In this document: positions 41,691 through 52,606 of the stretch, piece after piece
Position numbering within the stretch: the stretch's first letter is position 1
Layout of the letters: every line of letters begins with the position of its first letter
Assembly: GCA_037975125.1 (NCBI GenBank)
Contig: CM075862.1
Location: 66,010,078 to 66,074,077 of the forward strand
DNA: 64,000 nucleotides
Direction: 5' to 3'
Origin: Latrodectus hesperus
Taxonomy: Eukaryota; Arthropoda; Arachnida; Araneae; Theridiidae
The notes under the pieces: model-generated
Databases searched by the model: none
Seen by the model: only the letters and a program-made list of their open reading frames with translations
What the model was told of the DNA's origin: nothing
Position numbers and translations under genes: made by a program

Positions 41691-42123
41691 TCATGATGCA
41701 TATAAGGAGCTTTCTTCCTGGAGACTATTTCTTTACAACCGACATTATAATGTGCTTGAAAATTAGTCAAGTGTTATGTGCGAAAGTATATTATTCTCAA
41801 ATAATGCTTTTTCTCTGCAAAGGCTGATAATTCCTTCTTGGATGGATTCATTCTTTGTTATACGAATGTGATTTATCTTATCGTAGAAGAATATTCTTTT
41901 AACTTTGAAGAAGAGATATCTTTCTTTCATCATTCTAAAACGAAAGAACCAAGTAATCGTTAATATTCCTCTTAAGTTTTATATCCAATATGAATATTTC
42001 TTCTTAAATTTCTATTCATTTCATTCGTACAGCCAATATAAATCCTACCCCAGGCTAAAATTTATCAACTGGGCAAATTAGGTTTTTATTTATACAAATA
42101 CAATGATAACCAGGTATCTAATA
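41691..42123. other. AT-rich spacer with a possible satellite scrap
   Basis: GTAGAAGAATATTCTTTTAA at about 41885 matches the satellite text around its second palindrome. Otherwise nothing recognised. Confidence 0.35.
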
Positions 42124-42125
42124 TA

Positions 42126-43077
42126 CAGTGGTGGCCAAATTGTGGACACTTATGTTTTTGAACTTTGTTGTGTTCAAAACTTAGCAAAACGTAACATTAT
42201 AGAAAATGTTACGTTTCGCAAAATGCAAACTTGTATATATCATTTTAAAGAGAATTTATTACTGAATTCAATACAAAACACAAGCATCAATTATTTGCAG
42301 TGCAATAAAAGTTAAACGATAATAGTTATCCATATACATTAGATAGTGATGATTGCAGTGACTGTGAAGAACCCAGTTAGTGTTATAATTTGGTCATGCA
42401 TGTCAGCAGATGGTATTGGTCGCCTTCATGTCATCGATGGGACACTGAATGCCAGAAAATGCATTGACACTATTCTAAAACGAAAACTTCTACCTTCCAT
42501 CAGCGATCTCTTTCCCAACAATGCTTCGTTTATTTTTCTCAGCAGGATTCTGCTCTTTGCCACACGGCCAAAATATCGGAAGAGTGGCTTCGTACAAAGA
42601 GTATTAAATTGTTGTCATGGCCAGGAAACAGTCCTTATCTCAATCCTATCGAAAATTTGTTGCACCGTTTGAAAACTCTTGTCCGAACGAGGCGCCCATC
42701 AAATAAAAGGGAACTAATTGAGGCTATAGTTGTTTCCTGGCATCATGTAATAACGAAAGAAGAGCTTAAAACTCTTGTCAGCTCAATGAAATGTCGATGT
42801 GAAGCTGTAATCAAAAATGAAGGGTACTCTACTAAGTACTGATAACTCACTACAATCATTATTATCTAATGTATATGGATAACTATTATCGTTTAACTTT
42901 TTTGTATTACAAATAAATGAATTTTCTGTTTTGTATTGAATTCAATAATAAATTCTCTTTAAAATGATATATAAAAGTTTGCATTTTGTGAAACGTAACG
43001 CTTTCTTTATAGTTTATAGGCATACAAAGTTCAAAAACAAAAATTTCCAAAAGTGTCCACAATTTTGGCCACCACTG
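42126..43077 (+). mobile_element. Tc1-like element with about 230-bp inverted terminal repeats
   Basis: Left terminus CAGTGGTGGCCAAATTGTGG; the right terminus reads CCACAATTTTGGCCACCACTG on the plus strand minus its last base in the left copy. TA flanks both ends (42124-42125, 43078-43079). The inverted repeats continue far inward: TTTTAAAGAGAATTTATTA and GTTAAACGATAATAGTTATC are mirrored in the right arm, so the arms span about 42126-42363 and 42846-43077. Only about 480 bp lie between them, holding the C-terminal half of a transposase. The left arm has its own palindrome, AACGTAACATT..AATGTTACGTT, at about 42189-42217. Confidence 0.93.
42346..42842 (+). pseudogene. Truncated, frameshifted Tc1-like transposase (DD34E)
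   Basis: The first part reads VKNPVSVIIWSCMSADGIGR and LLPSISDLFPNNASFIF. A 2-base gain near 42538 shifts the frame, after which the second catalytic Asp appears in QQDSALCHTAKISEEW, then LLSWPGNSPYLNPIENL with the catalytic Glu. There are 34 residues between that Asp and Glu. The C-terminus (RREL..-type KRELIEAIVVSWHHVITKEE) is well preserved to a stop at 42842. The DNA-binding domain and the first catalytic Asp are absent, lost with the segment between the long left arm and the coding part. The copy is inactive but young enough to read clearly. Confidence 0.9.
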
Positions 43078-43079
43078 TA

Positions 43080-44149
43080 TATGTTGGGTGGAAGTAACTA
43101 CTTTGGAATGGTAAATAAATTAGGAAACATTTTTTTTGCTTCTGAATTTATGGAGGCAATATTAGAAATAATTGTATTATCTTACAGTAGAATATTTTTG
43201 ACAATTTAGAAATTATATACATATTCAGTCTTTTAATTAACTCTCTCCTTGCTATAATTAATTATAATATCCAAGTGTATCATTCCGTAGTTTTGAATAT
43301 GAATGTGGTAGTCTCCCAATTAATCTTACCCATTCTATTTAATATTTTATTTTTATTTATGAGAGTTTCAGTCGTGCATTTACATTTGCTGATTTTATTT
43401 ATAAGCAGCATCCTTAAGCTTGTTAAATGCTTCATTGCAACATGTTTCTCATCATTTTATGCATCAAAATGGACTTTAAATCAGAATTAAATTTGGTAAA
43501 CTGTACCTTATATCTAGAAAAAGGAGAACTAAAATGATAAGCATTTCACTACTTTTGGATATTTTTTGAGTTGAAGTGTGAGTATACATTGTTATAAATC
43601 TAGATTTGGAAGATCAGGAAGATAGTTTTTTTTTAAAAAAACAAAGAACTTATTTTTTTGTTGTTTGGATCATATTAACAATTTTTACGTTTCGTTTCAT
43701 ATCTACTGTAATTTTGAATAGACGCATGAATATTCAATTTTTACGAATTGTTTCTACTGTGTACTTAAACATCATGAAATATAATTTGAAACCACATTAA
43801 TTTATTATACCAAACAAAACTTAAGCGAAATATTTAACTTCCTTCCAATTTTGATAAAAAAAAATCAATTTTCAGTGAAAGAAGTAAAAAAGGCTATCAT
43901 TTTTCGGAGTTATCATTTCCAATTTATCAGATGAAATATTTTAACTGGCCATTTGATCTATACTTATTGTTAAATAAAATGTCGACTCTTTTGAAATTAA
44001 TATTTTCTTAAAGATTTCAATAAATGAATATTTTTAAGAAATGGACATTTTTTTAGCTTGCTTACAAAATTTTATTAGGATTTTTTTCAAAACTCTTCTA
44101 AATATTAATTTTTGAGCATTAAAAGTGAATTTTTTTCCAATGGCGGGCA
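43080..44149. other. AT-rich spacer
   Basis: Frames of 64-81 codons at 42964-43209, 43275-43490 and 43606-43800 are hydrophobic, AT-driven and unrecognised. Nothing else seen. Confidence 0.6.
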
Positions 44150-44420
44150 CAAGAGGGTTAAACCCTATGCCACAACAAGGCTAGAGACTGCTACTCATTT
44201 GTCGTTACCCAGCGGGCACCTGTGAACCAAGTCACGGAGGCGAGTAGCGTTACCCGCGCCATACCACTACGAACCCGTTTATAGCGCGGGCCACATTCAT
44301 ACAACATCACAGAAGAAAGAACAGAGAAGGAAAGAAACATCCATACCCGAACCGGGATTTGAACCCGGGACCAACAGCTCAGGAGTCAGGAACGCTAACC
44401 ACTCAGCCAATCGGTGGGCA
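44150..44420 (-). mobile_element. tRNA-derived SINE, family C, minus strand
   Basis: On the minus strand the head reads GCCCACCGATTGGCTGAGTG, with A box TTGGCTGAGTGGTTAGCG and B box GGTTCAAATCCC, and continues GGTTCGGGTATGGATG into a GC-rich body ending near 44150. The tRNA-like part is well preserved. Confidence 0.85.
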
Positions 44421-44839
44421 TTAAAAGAGAATAAGCCAATGAAATATTAGAAACAATATTTTAAATTGTCCTTAAGTATTTTGAGATGACAATTGAAAAG
44501 AAATTGATTTGATTAAAAATTTAAGCTTTCACTGAATAATGTTAGATTTTACAATTAAAGTCAGAGCCCACAACGTGATGCTGTGACAATGGTTTTGTGT
44601 TAAATTTTACAAATTATTTATCTAATTTAATTTGTGTGTTAGTATTTTATATAAGCTTTTTCTAAAATACATATTTAAAATTTAGAAAATTTTAAAATAT
44701 TTTTCCCATTTTATTTTTAAAGCTTGAAATCACAATTCACTTATTAATTTTTAATATTTAAAATGAAATTAACATGTTCAATAAGCGTATCATTTTTAGA
44801 TTTTTTTAATGTGCGGATAACTTTTAAAATTTAATCAGA

Positions 44840-45040
44840 TTCAGCGGTACAAGGGGTGAAGGTTATACAATATTTTTTACAATGGGGCAACCCAATGTGT
44901 ATGCCATCTTTGCCCTGAAAGTGAAAGAATAGAGAAACACACAAAGAGAGAGAAAGGACCCTCAATTCTCGAACCAAGACTCGAACCCGGTACCTATTGT
45001 TTTGAAGTTAGGGATGCTAACCACTCAGCCATTGGTTAGT
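44840..45040 (-). mobile_element. tRNA-derived SINE, family C-like, minus strand
   Basis: On the minus strand the head contains ATGGCTGAGTGGTTAGCATC (A box), followed by a B box GGGTTCGAGTC and a body with CTTTCTCTCTCTTTGTGTGT. It is shorter and more diverged than the copy at 44150-44420, 400 bp away in the same orientation. Confidence 0.75.
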
Positions 45041-45180
45041 TATAATTTTTAAAATTAAATTAATAAAAAGCTCTATAAGTTTTAGAATATTCATATAGTT
45101 GATAAATATTATTTATAAATAGAAGTATATTCTCCAGAACGAGAGATACTAATTGATAATTTTTAATTCCATTAATTAAA

Positions 45181-46150
45181 TTAAATTTCCTTTGGTTTTG
45201 GTGGATGTGGCATTGTATCCCATTCAAGCTGTAAAAGCTTTTGGCGAGTGACCAAACTTGTGTGAGGTCTCGAGTTGTCTTGGTGAAACGCTACACATTT
45301 GCTGTTGAATAGTTCTGGCCTTTTCTGTTGAAGTGCATCATTCAATTTGTCCAGCTGATGACAGTAGACTTCCAAATTAATCGTTGTGTTATCCAGTAAA
45401 AGCTAAAAAAACGATTCCTTTAAAATTCCACCAAGCAGACAGAATTACCTTTTTTGGTGAATATCGGCTTTGGAAATAATTTCAGCCAGTTAATCGGTTT
45501 TGCTCCATGACCTCTTGCGTTTGACGTTGTTGTATACAGCCCATTTTTCATCCCAAGTGATGATGCGCTTCAAAAACGGATCATTTTCGTGACGTTTGAG
45601 AAGCGAATCGCAGACGTCAATGCAGCGATAGATTTCTCTCTGTGAGAACATGGGGAACCCTTACATCGAGCTTCGAGGATAATCCCAGGCCTTTCAAGGG
45701 GTAATAAACTGTTGTTATTCGCTGTTTCCCATCAACTAATGTCTTTATCGCGTATTTTTCAGCTTCAACCGGCCTTCCCGAACATGGTGCATCTTTGACA
45801 CCAAAATTGCCGAATCGAAATTTAGCGAACCATTTCTGGCACTGGCGTGCTGTCAACATACCTTCTCCATACACATCTGCCAATTTCTTTCTGGCTTGAA
45901 CAGCATTTTTACCCTTTCTGTAGTAAAACAGTAAGATATGTCGAAAAGGCTGCTTATCGCTCTCCATTTTTAAAAGGGCACCAACCAAAAACTACTGCGT
46001 AGAATTAATTGGAATTTTTCACACACAAGTCTTGCTATATGAGCTCTCAAAGCATACAATAATTATACGGCTTAAGTCTGAAGTTGGGTGCAAAAAAATA
46101 CAATTAAATCCTCTGCCGGAAAAAACGAAATTACTTTCTGAACAACCCAA
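45181..46150 (-). mobile_element. Decayed mariner, truncated at its 3' end
   Basis: The 5' terminal repeat is present: on the minus strand it starts TTGGGTTGTTCAGAAAGTAA at 46150, preceded by TA (46151-46152). On the minus strand, frames 45988-45617 and 45375-45181 give the N-terminal helix-turn-helix part (HILLFYYRKGKNAVQARKKL, CQKWFAKFRFGNFGVKDA) and the second catalytic region (VAFHQDNSRPHTSLVTRQKL). Between them WDEKWAVYNN near 45520 carries the first catalytic Asp. The protein breaks off at TMPHPPKPKEI, just before the SPDLAPSDY-type third site, so the 3' end and right terminal repeat are lost. Stops and frameshifts also occur. Confidence 0.87.
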
Positions 46151-46152
46151 TA

Positions 46153-47335
46153 TCTTTCATGAATTATGACGTAGTATTTCTCTCTTGTAAACATTTTATG
46201 TGCTGCTGCTTTTTCATTAACAAAACAACTTTCGTGTCCTTTTATGAATGGTATAGACTTTACAACTATTATTTAATAGTCGGAAAGGTTTATATGTTAT
46301 ATTTTGCATTTCATTTTTTATTCGGTTTTAAGTTTAATTTTTTGAAATGTGTGTATATATATATTAAAGACAACGTTGATATCATTGGCGTTCCCTTCCA
46401 TCACAAGCAGATTCCTATATAGGGGTGAAAGGATAATGCGCTACCAAGTTTGTTATTTTTAAAATTCAAATGGCAGTTTTCAAAAAAATATCCATTAAGC
46501 AGATTTCTCAATAATTTATTCCTGTTTCATTTATTGAAATAGTTTATTTTGATAAGCATATTTGATTGTCATTAGTATTATTTATGTGAAATAAATTTAA
46601 AAATTGCACTTATTTATGCATACTTATTTACAGAACATTTGCTTATTACTTTCTTAAATATGTGTTTTTGTAGATAATATAAAAATATTCCTAATTTTAA
46701 AGATAGTAACATTCATGTTTTTAATTTTTTTCCTTCCATGTCTCTTTGGATGAGATTTCTGGGTGCCACAGAACCTTCCTAGAGCTGCTGTTGAAAAGAG
46801 ATCTCGTAAGTGAGGTTACAACCTTTTTTCCGTTTTTGGAATCTTATTTTTATATGATTTAATAATTAAATTGGCATATAATCAGTCTGCTGCATTCTCT
46901 TAAGATTGAGAAAATTCTTAAATTTTTCATTCTTTGCTAAATTATGCAAATATAAACTTCTTACAAAAAATTTCTAATATGTGTGTGTGTGCATACAAAT
47001 TTTATATTATCTTCTGATTAAATATTAGCTTTCTTTGTGTGTGGTATAATTTATTTACAAAAATTTATTTTTGTATTTAAATAGATTTAAGAGTTATTCT
47101 AGATGAAGTTTTACATTAATAGATTATTTTTTTAATTGTTAGTAAAATTCATTTTTAATAAAATATTCACCCCACAAGTAATTCCATACATGGATTGTCA
47201 TATTAATTTACTTAACAAAATAGGAAGTTGAGAAAAATGATAAAATAATACATATTATTTTTTAAAATTCCTTTTTAATTAAAATGTAAAAATATGATAT
47301 TGTCTGTACTACTGCATGTGCATCTTTTATCTAGC
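46153..47335. other. AT-rich spacer
   Basis: An 87-codon hydrophobic frame at 46159-46422 has no recognisable family. A slightly GC-richer patch near 46735-46815 is unrecognised. Nothing else seen. Confidence 0.55.
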
Positions 47336-47835
47336 ATTACGAGACGTTTAACTTTTAACAGTGAGAAGGGACCCCGTTCTGTACCTATTGATTATCGGGT
47401 TGGTTCCCCTCCATCACTCTTGTTCATTCCCCCTCAAGTCCTACAGACAGCCTCAACGCGGCGAGGGGGTGTCAGTGGGCGGAATGGGTGAAGTACGTCG
47501 GGAGTTTTACTCCTGGTAGGGTCACCCAAGGCGTGAAGGCCATTCCACTATGCTCAGTTAAGGTTTGTAGGCGAAGGAGCAAAGTCAGTCTTCCACCGTC
47601 GGTCGGTGCTCCAGAGAACGGAAGCTGCACGTTTCCCCATCCATGATGTCCACAATGCTACGTGCCTTGCCCCAAATGCAACTCGGCGAGTGCGTCTCCG
47701 AAACATATTATCTTTGGCCGGGGACTTAATAAAGAGGACATCTTCGAATCACTAGTCATAGACTTTCTGGTAGTTCACGACGTCATGGACCTAGTTTAGC
47801 CCTGCTGAACAAAGGGGATTGGAAAGAAGACTCTT
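47336..47835 (+). mobile_element. GC-rich retroelement remnant, possibly a LINE 3' end
   Basis: A sharply bounded GC-rich block in AT-rich DNA. Near its end the plus strand reads CPKCNSASASPKHIIFGRGL and then FLVVHDVMDLV before a stop at about 47800. A Cys-x2-Cys..His knuckle followed by a hydrophobic stretch and HDVMDLV is how some arthropod LINE ORF2 proteins end. The upstream 250 bp are unrecognised. Family uncertain. Confidence 0.45.
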
Positions 47836-48299
47836 ATTCATTAAAAAAATATTTACATAGCAGGATGATTATATACCCACCTTTTTACACGTCTGAAAAT
47901 TAAAACACAATAATTTGTGTACAACAAGATATCTATCAAAAAGAATCTGAAACTAGGGCGCATTAATGTATAATTGAACATTTTATGTTAATGTTCAATT
48001 ATACATTAAATTATAGAACATAAATGAACTGAATATAACAAAATGTAATATTCGGTTATAATACATATATATACAGACGAGATTTGGGACAAGTGGAATA
48101 CTATTTGTAACTTAAGTGACTATCGTTAACGGTATGTATCACTAACATAGAATTAGAAATAAAAAGATGGGAAAATAAATGTTCTATATAATTATATAAT
48201 TTAAAATATTGTGAAATTGTTAAATGTTCACGAGTGAATGAGTCTCTGATGTGAAGTCCGATTCCGATGAGCTTGATGTTTCCAAATTTGCCGCAGCCT
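47836..48299. other. AT-rich spacer with a perfect hairpin
   Basis: Contains the 20-bp hairpin listed separately. Minus-strand text at 48101-48299 may still be the 3' part of the old LINE. Confidence 0.45.
47963..48009. repeat. Perfect 20-bp hairpin
   Basis: TTAATGTATAATTGAACATT (47963-47982) is the exact reverse complement of 47990-48009, around a 7-nt loop TTTATGT. Perfect pairing suggests a recent origin. Confidence 0.93.
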
Positions 48300-48970
48300 A
48301 TCTCTACCACATACAAACATCAAATTCGTGAGCAGCAAACATCACAATATCTGTAATTCTTTTTTTTTTTTTGAAAAGTGCTTGAAAGGAAAAAGTTAGA
48401 AAAGCGATGGATGGCCCATTAGCAGGTTTTTTTTTATTAAATGTAAGTGATTCGTGAGGGGCAGATCTGCAAATGGTTGTCAAATATACCTTCGATTCCA
48501 CACAAGCATGGACTTTACTTAGATTTTTAATTATCTTGAAGTAAATGGAGAAAGGACCATGGTTAGTTATCATGTAATTGATGTATGGATTTATTTAGGT
48601 AGTATTGTTTGTAAGAATAGGGACTATTTGTTTGAGGAATCGGCCTTGTTCTGTGGCATACCATTGCTCTTGCATAAGCTTAAAGTCTTGCTTCGGTTTT
48701 AAGTAAAGAGGAGGTTTTGAGTATGGCGAGATAATTATTTGGGTATTAGTTTCCTTTACTACATCTCTCTTTTGCTCTTTGATCTGCAAGCACATTGCCC
48801 TGAGGTTCTGCGTTGGTACATATCCAGCTGAGTCGAATTCTTGCATCTTTTAGTACTTGTTGAAGTTATAGCTGTATTTCACGAATTAAATGTGACCAAT
48901 ATTGTGGATCACAGGTTACCCTTAAAACTGATAAGGTGCTGTTTCAAATGGTCACTCCAATAATCTAAAT
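48300..48970 (-). pseudogene. Old R1-like LINE, fragment 3 of 3: RNase H end and C-terminal zinc region
   Basis: On the minus strand, from 48960 down, one reads WSDHLKQ.., then LIREIQ, then IRLSWICTNAEPQGNVLADQ (the equivalent of WIKAHVGFEGNELAD in RNase H), YATEQGRFLKQIVPI, YMITNHGPFSIYFKII (equivalent of VTGHGPFPSYLHRI) and HACVESKVYLTTICRSAP, a decayed Cys/His knuckle. The order matches the C-terminal 200 residues of the intact LINE at 52607-56227. It continues fragment 2 across the hAT insertion. Confidence 0.82.
48963..48970. repeat. Target duplication of the hAT, left copy
   Basis: ATCTAAAT next to the hAT terminus; the right copy is GTCTAAAG at 51374-51381. Six central bases match. 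Eight-base duplications with a TCTA-type core are typical of hAT insertions. Confidence 0.75.
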
Positions 48971-51373
48971 CAGAGGTATAAAACTCAATTCTGCCAGAGG
49001 ACCATATATTAAATTTAGAATGTTTAAGCGGACCATATTCAAATAAAAATGTTTTGAATTATTATAACATTATTTAATTACTAATTAAAAGAGGGTGATT
49101 ATTTTAAGCTCGAGAATCCAGATACCTGAATTCTCTTGTTTTTTGACAAGTTCCTTGATGTCAGGTATCATATTCGTTGTAATTATTTTTAGGAGATGTT
49201 TATTCGTAAGTCTTCTGCTACATGGTCGCTCTTATTTATTTTCATGACATAAAAAAATCTGCTCACATAAATAGGTGCTACCAAACATTCACAGAATGCG
49301 TGTTGCATGCTTTTTTTAAATTCCGGGTGTTTATTCAAACTGTTGAAATATTGTGTATAAAATGTAAGAGCGTTTACCTCTTTAAATTTTTCTTTCAATT
49401 TACTGTCCGATTGAAGATCTATCAATTCCATTTGCAAATGAGCATGTGCCTGCGAAGCTTCAAAATAGAATGGATTGTCGAAAATTGGGAATTCCAATTC
49501 ATTCTTTTTGTGGTAGTCTTCAAAACGATTGTTGAATTCCGTGATCAAATATTGCAGAAGTTGAGAATAGTGATCTAAATTTTTTTGTTCACTGCCAAAT
49601 GATTTTAAATCAGAGAAATGATCCAAAGTTTGATTTTTTACTTGATTTTCCCACAGCCTCTACTTTGTTTTAAAGGCTGCATACATGAATACATTAGAGT
49701 GACAGAGTTTTACCCTGTAACTTTTCATTCAGATCAGTCAAGTTCTTATTCATATATCTACTAAAAAGGCACAATCAATCAACTAGTCATTGTCATAATC
49801 AATTGGGTTGCCTTTTTCTAACAAGAAAGCTTGAAGAGTCACATAATGTAAAAAATATTTCTAAAACTACACCTCGACTGAGCCAATGAACTTCGGTGAA
49901 ATAAGGGACATCAGAAAACTTTTCGTCCAAATCTTGTAAAAACTGCCTCAACAATCGGTGATTCAGTCCTCTGCTGCTTATAATATCTACTATTTTAATT
50001 GTAGGTTGCATGCTATAGTCCATATTTAATGTTTGGATGCTCTAGTGGTTTATTCAGTGAAATCCAAGAAATTTCCTGATTTTTTTTAGTTTTAATGTAG
50101 TTACAAACGCCTGAATGTTTGCCAGCCATGGCAGGAGTGCCATCCGCAGTTGTGCTACTAAGGATATTCCAGTCGAGTTCATATTCTTCTATTAAATGTT
50201 CAATTGCAGAATAAATATAAATTTTTTGCTATTGTAGTACCTGTCAATGGAACACAATTTAATAGTTCTTCAGTTATTTCAAAGTTACTGTTAATATCTC
50301 GTATAAAAACAGCAAGTTGAGCTGTATCAACACTGTCAGTGTTCTCGTCAGCAGCCAGTGAAAAGTTTGTTAAGACCTTATTTTTCTCTTTCAGTTGAAG
50401 AGCCAAATTTTGAGATATATCATTTATTTTTGAAACAACAGTGTTTCTTGACAACGAAACATTTTGAATAATTGACTTTTGAAATGGAAATGAAACATTG
50501 GCAACTTTCAATATACAGTCTTTAATAAAATCACCATCAGTGAAATGTTTTTATCTCTTCGTTTTTATCTTTCGACTTCAAATGCAATAATGAAGCTTGA
50601 TTCCAGGGCATTTTGCTATCAGTGTTAGCTTTACTAAACATTGATTATTGATTTTGAAGTTTAGTTTTTAGAAAAGACAATGTGTCCGTTCTCATTTTTT
50701 CACTGTAACAATTGAATTTCGATTTGTGATTTATCGTATAACAGTGTCTCTTCAAATTAAATTTCTTAGAAAAAGCAACTGGTTGATTGCAAATCACAGT
50801 GGCTTACTTTTCCATTCTATGAACAAATATGCAATTTCCCATTTAAGCTAAAAAACTCTAACTCACTATCAACTTAACGTTTTTGTGATATTATGCTAAA
50901 ATCGTAATAATTATGGATATTGCACGCGCACGACACAACAAATGCACCATATCTTCACAATAACTGCTTCGTTGTTCAACTAAAATCCTTCTCCGACCAT
51001 ATCGCTTCGATTACTCGATTCAACTAACTCACGTCTCACCAACATACTTCTTTTATATCGATAAGGAATGTTCTATTCTAGACTATAAGCGCGTGGAAGA
51101 TTCTAATTCTATTGTTCTCAACAAAAATAATAGGGTATTTCCGCTTGTTGCTAAGTGATGGCGCTACAGTCTATCACTTTCGCTTGTCTAGGCACGCCCT
51201 GCTCTTGAAATTACTTATTAATGTACTGTGTGCATTTTAAAACTTCCGTAGAGGAATTGAGTGCTTGCTCTTAAAATTTGATACTTCTTTCTGGTACACA
51301 TTGCCATCGCAAGCCTTATTGATACAGCTCGATGGCCGGATTCGACCCGTGGGACGTATCTTTGACATAACTG
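48971..51373 (-). mobile_element. hAT transposon (GTF2IRD2/ZBED-like lineage), 2.4 kb
   Basis: The left end is CAGAGGTATAAAACTCAATT and the right end, on the minus strand, is CAGTTATGTCAAAGATACGT followed by CCCACGGGTCGAATCCGGCC. Both resemble the CAG..GTCAAA..GGCC termini of hAT elements. An 8-bp duplication with six matching core bases flanks it. The transposase lies on the minus strand and is broken. The element splits the RNase H region of an older LINE, so it is younger than that LINE. Confidence 0.88.
49189..50650 (-). pseudogene. hAT transposase, broken (GTF2IRD2-like)
   Basis: Pieces run in order on the minus strand. At 50511-50200: NVSLSRNTVVSKINDISQNL and FSLAADENTDSVDTAQLAVF, the latter containing the D-E-(S/N)-T-D stretch seen in this group. 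At 50023-49799: GLNHRLLRQFLQDLDEKFSD and VPYFTEVHWLSRG, the conserved (V/A)xWLSRG segment. At 49626-49189: MDHFSDLKSF.. through ASQAHAHLQMELIDLQSDSK and VSRFFYVMKINKSDHVAEDL, the start of the C-terminal dimerisation region. Upstream, near 50640, KMPWNQASLLHLKSKDKN fits the N-terminus. Frameshifts and stops separate the pieces. hAT transposases are DDE cut-and-paste enzymes. It is a relative of the copy at 4927-6672, better preserved. Confidence 0.83.
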
Positions 51374-51381
51374 GTCTAAAG
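51374..51381. repeat. Target duplication of the hAT, right copy
   Basis: GTCTAAAG; six of eight bases match the left copy ATCTAAAT at 48963-48970. Confidence 0.75.
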
Positions 51382-51799
51382 GGTCACTAGTGATTCATTT
51401 ATTTTGTATGGTTAATAACTTTCAGGAGCTCCAAAGCTTCAGCTTAAAAGACTGAATTGAAAACTTACAGTTAGAAGCGTTGATAAGTTTCCTCAATCGA
51501 ATGTATCTTAATTGTGAAAGCTGCTCCTGTACATTGTTCATACTTTGAACCATTTGCATAATAATTTACAACTGGCAGATTGAACCTGGGGAGGTTTGAT
51601 GATGCCCTTCGGTGATTTCAGTAGATTATACAAGTAAATATTCTTAAACCAAAATAAGGGATAAATTTTGTCTTTATGTACAGGGCTTCAATGAAACCTA
51701 CGGAAAAATGTTGATCGCTAAATGATGTATTGATTTGAAGCTGAACTGCCAATCTTTCAGCGCTTCTTGCTGCAATTTGAGGTGTAGTGTTGGTAGTCC

Positions 51800-51815
51800 T
51801 GCTAACACAGTTGTA
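51800..51815. repeat. Target site duplication of the intact LINE, 3' side
   Basis: TGCTAACACAGTTGTA occurs here and again, exactly, at 59605-59620. The two copies bracket the intact LINE, and the old LINE's reading continues from one into the other. Confidence 0.9.
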
Positions 51816-52606
51816 AAGTAAACGCCAGCAGAGGTCCCTGTACCTAACCCTGAAAGGGTTTTACCAGATTTGATGGACCCGCTGGAGAGAAAAGAAAACG
51901 GAACACAGTACATACAAGACAATACAATTATGCTTGCAATCATATGGAGACACTATAAATTATAACTTTTACACAGTAAGGAGGGTTTGTAAAGTATACT
52001 ATTTAACACAAATTTGGTTGCAATTGAAAGTTAACACGTGGATACATAAGAAGCATTCAAAATAGGTATCAGACAAAATACATGGCAGGAAATGGTAATA
52101 CAGGCATATGAAATACATATCAAATAGCATGCATATAAGAAATAAAGAAAATAAATGGAAAAACAAAAGGAAATTAAAAATGATAAAACAAAACTGAAAA
52201 CATATACCTGAACTAACTGCAAACTAATGAGGTAATAATGATTAATGAATAATTAATGCCTTTAGTATGGAATTGATAGTTGGGTGTATCGGCTCAAAGT
52301 AAGTTAGGTCATATAAAATTCTAAGCTATATATACAAAAAGTTTAGATAGATAGTACATAATGCATTAAAATAGGTCAATATAACATGATGACAATAATT
52401 GTGACTGAGTAATTAAGTGAGAGCGCTGGAATGATGGTGAGAAAATGGCAAACAAATAATAATGAACTATATACAAGGAGAAGAAAACAGGTGAAATGTT
52501 ACTGGTAGAGAGGGAAATGTCTAAATGCAGAACATGAGAGAGATGGAGTATGCTGCTCATCTACTTCCAGGTGATGTCTATCACTCTCACGGGCATCATT
52601 ATCCTC
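51816..52606 (-). other. 3' UTR of the intact LINE
   Basis: About 790 bp from the ORF2 stop to the target duplication, pyrimidine-rich on the sense (minus) strand. No poly(A) or simple-repeat tail at the end. Close to the 3' end lies a small hairpin, AACCCT/AGGGTT around GAA (51846-51860), a plausible part of a 3' structure recognised by the reverse transcriptase; that role is inference. Confidence 0.75.

Larger units (their letters stand above)
51374..51815 (-). pseudogene. Old R1-like LINE, fragment 2 of 3: thumb end and RNase H start
   Basis: On the minus strand from 51800: AGLPTLHLKLQQEALKDWQF, matching TGIPPLHLTINSEAQIKQEF of the intact LINE. Then near 51540 comes ANGSKYEQCTGAAFTIKIHS (equivalent of TDGSKMDGGVGAAF, with the first catalytic Asp changed to Asn) and AEALELLKVI (equivalent of AELFAIKQAI). 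It is bounded by two insertions: the intact LINE on one side and the hAT on the other. Several stops are present. Confidence 0.8.

Noticed and set aside
51698..51943. An 81-codon minus-strand frame read as one small protein
   Set aside because: It crosses the end of the intact LINE's 3' UTR and the old LINE's thumb fragment; only the part below 51800 is LINE coding text.
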